A stretch of 7,340 nucleotides of DNA from positions 1-7,340 of the forward strand of contig DYKL01000174.1 of assembly GCA_020722645.1 (NCBI GenBank), given 5' to 3'. Positions 6,849-7,340 of this stretch are shown here, in pieces (position 1 is the first letter of the stretch; each line of letters starts with the position of its first letter). This DNA is from Acetofilamentum sp. GTDB taxonomy: Bacteria > Bacteroidota > Bacteroidia > Bacteroidales > JAFGUD01. A program made the translations under genes and the position numbers. The notes below the pieces were generated by a model. The model was not told the DNA's origin and ran no database searches. It worked only from the letters and a program-made list of their open reading frames with translations.

Positions 6849-7295
6849 TTATTCGTCAATATCTTCGGTAATAAAAATGGTTTCATAAGACTCAATTAAT
6901 TGAGATTTGAGACGTTCGGCATCTAATTTTGTATCAAAATCTCCTACTTTAATTTTAAAATAAGGCTCTTCAAAAATTAAATAGGCGGGAATACCGGGGT
7001 GGTCTCTTTCAAATCCATCTTTAATATTTTGAGCTTTAAATCTGCCATCTCTGCCAATGCCGAAATAAATCTGAACACGATATATTTTATCGGGTTTTCG
7101 TTTAAAGGCGTTTGAGTAATTAGTAATTATTTGCTCCAGTTTAGCATCTTGTATAACGACAACTTCACCACCCGAACTGCTAACACCGATTGAATCCTGC
7201 ATATATGTCAATTCTTCGAAATTTTTGGTTATTGTCTGAGAATAAGCCCCCGATGCAAGCAAAAAAAACAATGCTATAAAATATAAATTTTTCAT
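6849..7295 (-). CDS. Secreted SPOR-domain protein
   Basis: A 148-residue protein with a signal peptide (MKNLYFIALFFLLASGAYSQ, cleavage after about S19; no lipobox cysteine). A linker with a VVVIQDAKLEQII segment (45-57) is followed by a SPOR domain at about 71-143. The domain is recognised by YRVQIYFGIGRDGRFKAQN (72-90), AYLIFEEPYFKIKVGDF (104-120) and the helix DAERLKSQL (125-133). This layout is common in Bacteroidota. SPOR domains bind denuded glycan strands of peptidoglycan, so the protein probably sits in the periplasm on cell wall, perhaps at division sites. No enzymatic domain is present. It is the first gene of the cluster visible here. Only 45 bases lie upstream in the window, and no TAnnTTTG promoter is visible in them, so the operon may begin beyond the edge. 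Confidence 0.9.
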   Translation of the reverse strand: MKNLYFIALFFLLASGAYSQTITKNFEELTYMQDSIGVSSSGGEVVVIQDAKLEQIITNYSNAFKRKPDKIYRVQIYFGIGRDGRFKAQNIKDGFERDHPGIPAYLIFEEPYFKIKVGDFDTKLDAERLKSQLIESYETIFITEDIDE

Positions 7296-7340
7296 GTGTA
7301 AATAATTTTGTAAGTTGTTGGTTTATAATTATTTTCATTC

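Overview
The window is AT-rich chromosomal DNA from a member of the Bacteroidota, most likely Bacteroidales-like. Three things point there: a type IX secretion (T9SS) C-terminal sorting domain; a SPOR protein of the Bacteroidota form (YRVQIYFG...FKIKVGDF); and a promoter matching the Bacteroidota consensus (TTTG, 19 bp, TAnnTTTG) next to starts without Shine-Dalgarno sequences. The species cannot be named from the sequence. All six genes lie on the minus strand, so they read from the right edge to the left.

Right half (7295 down to 3303) is a tight four-gene cluster. In order of transcription it holds a secreted SPOR-domain protein, a secreted TraB/GumN-family protein, a full-length archaeal-type Glu-tRNA(Gln) amidotransferase subunit E (GatE), and a rhomboid intramembrane serine protease. 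The gaps are 8, 26 and 2 bases, which strongly suggests one operon. Three products act in the envelope and one acts in aminoacyl-tRNA synthesis.

Middle (3302-3126) is a 177-base spacer. It carries three back-to-back inverted repeats and a degenerate 7-base tandem repeat just upstream of the next gene, tex, which encodes the Tex/YhgF nucleic-acid-binding protein (3125-993).

Left part (992-1) has a short spacer with a well-formed Bacteroidota promoter. It drives a small cysteine-containing secreted T9SS cargo protein (879-223). The remaining 222 bases contain no gene but several palindromes, including a 16-bp hairpin that probably terminates transcription.

The most notable item is GatE. The GatDE amidotransferase is classically described as archaeal, yet here an intact GatE sits inside an otherwise ordinary Bacteroidota operon, with no GatD in the window. 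I see no clearly new multi-gene system. The GatE gene and the structured spacers are the parts worth a second look.
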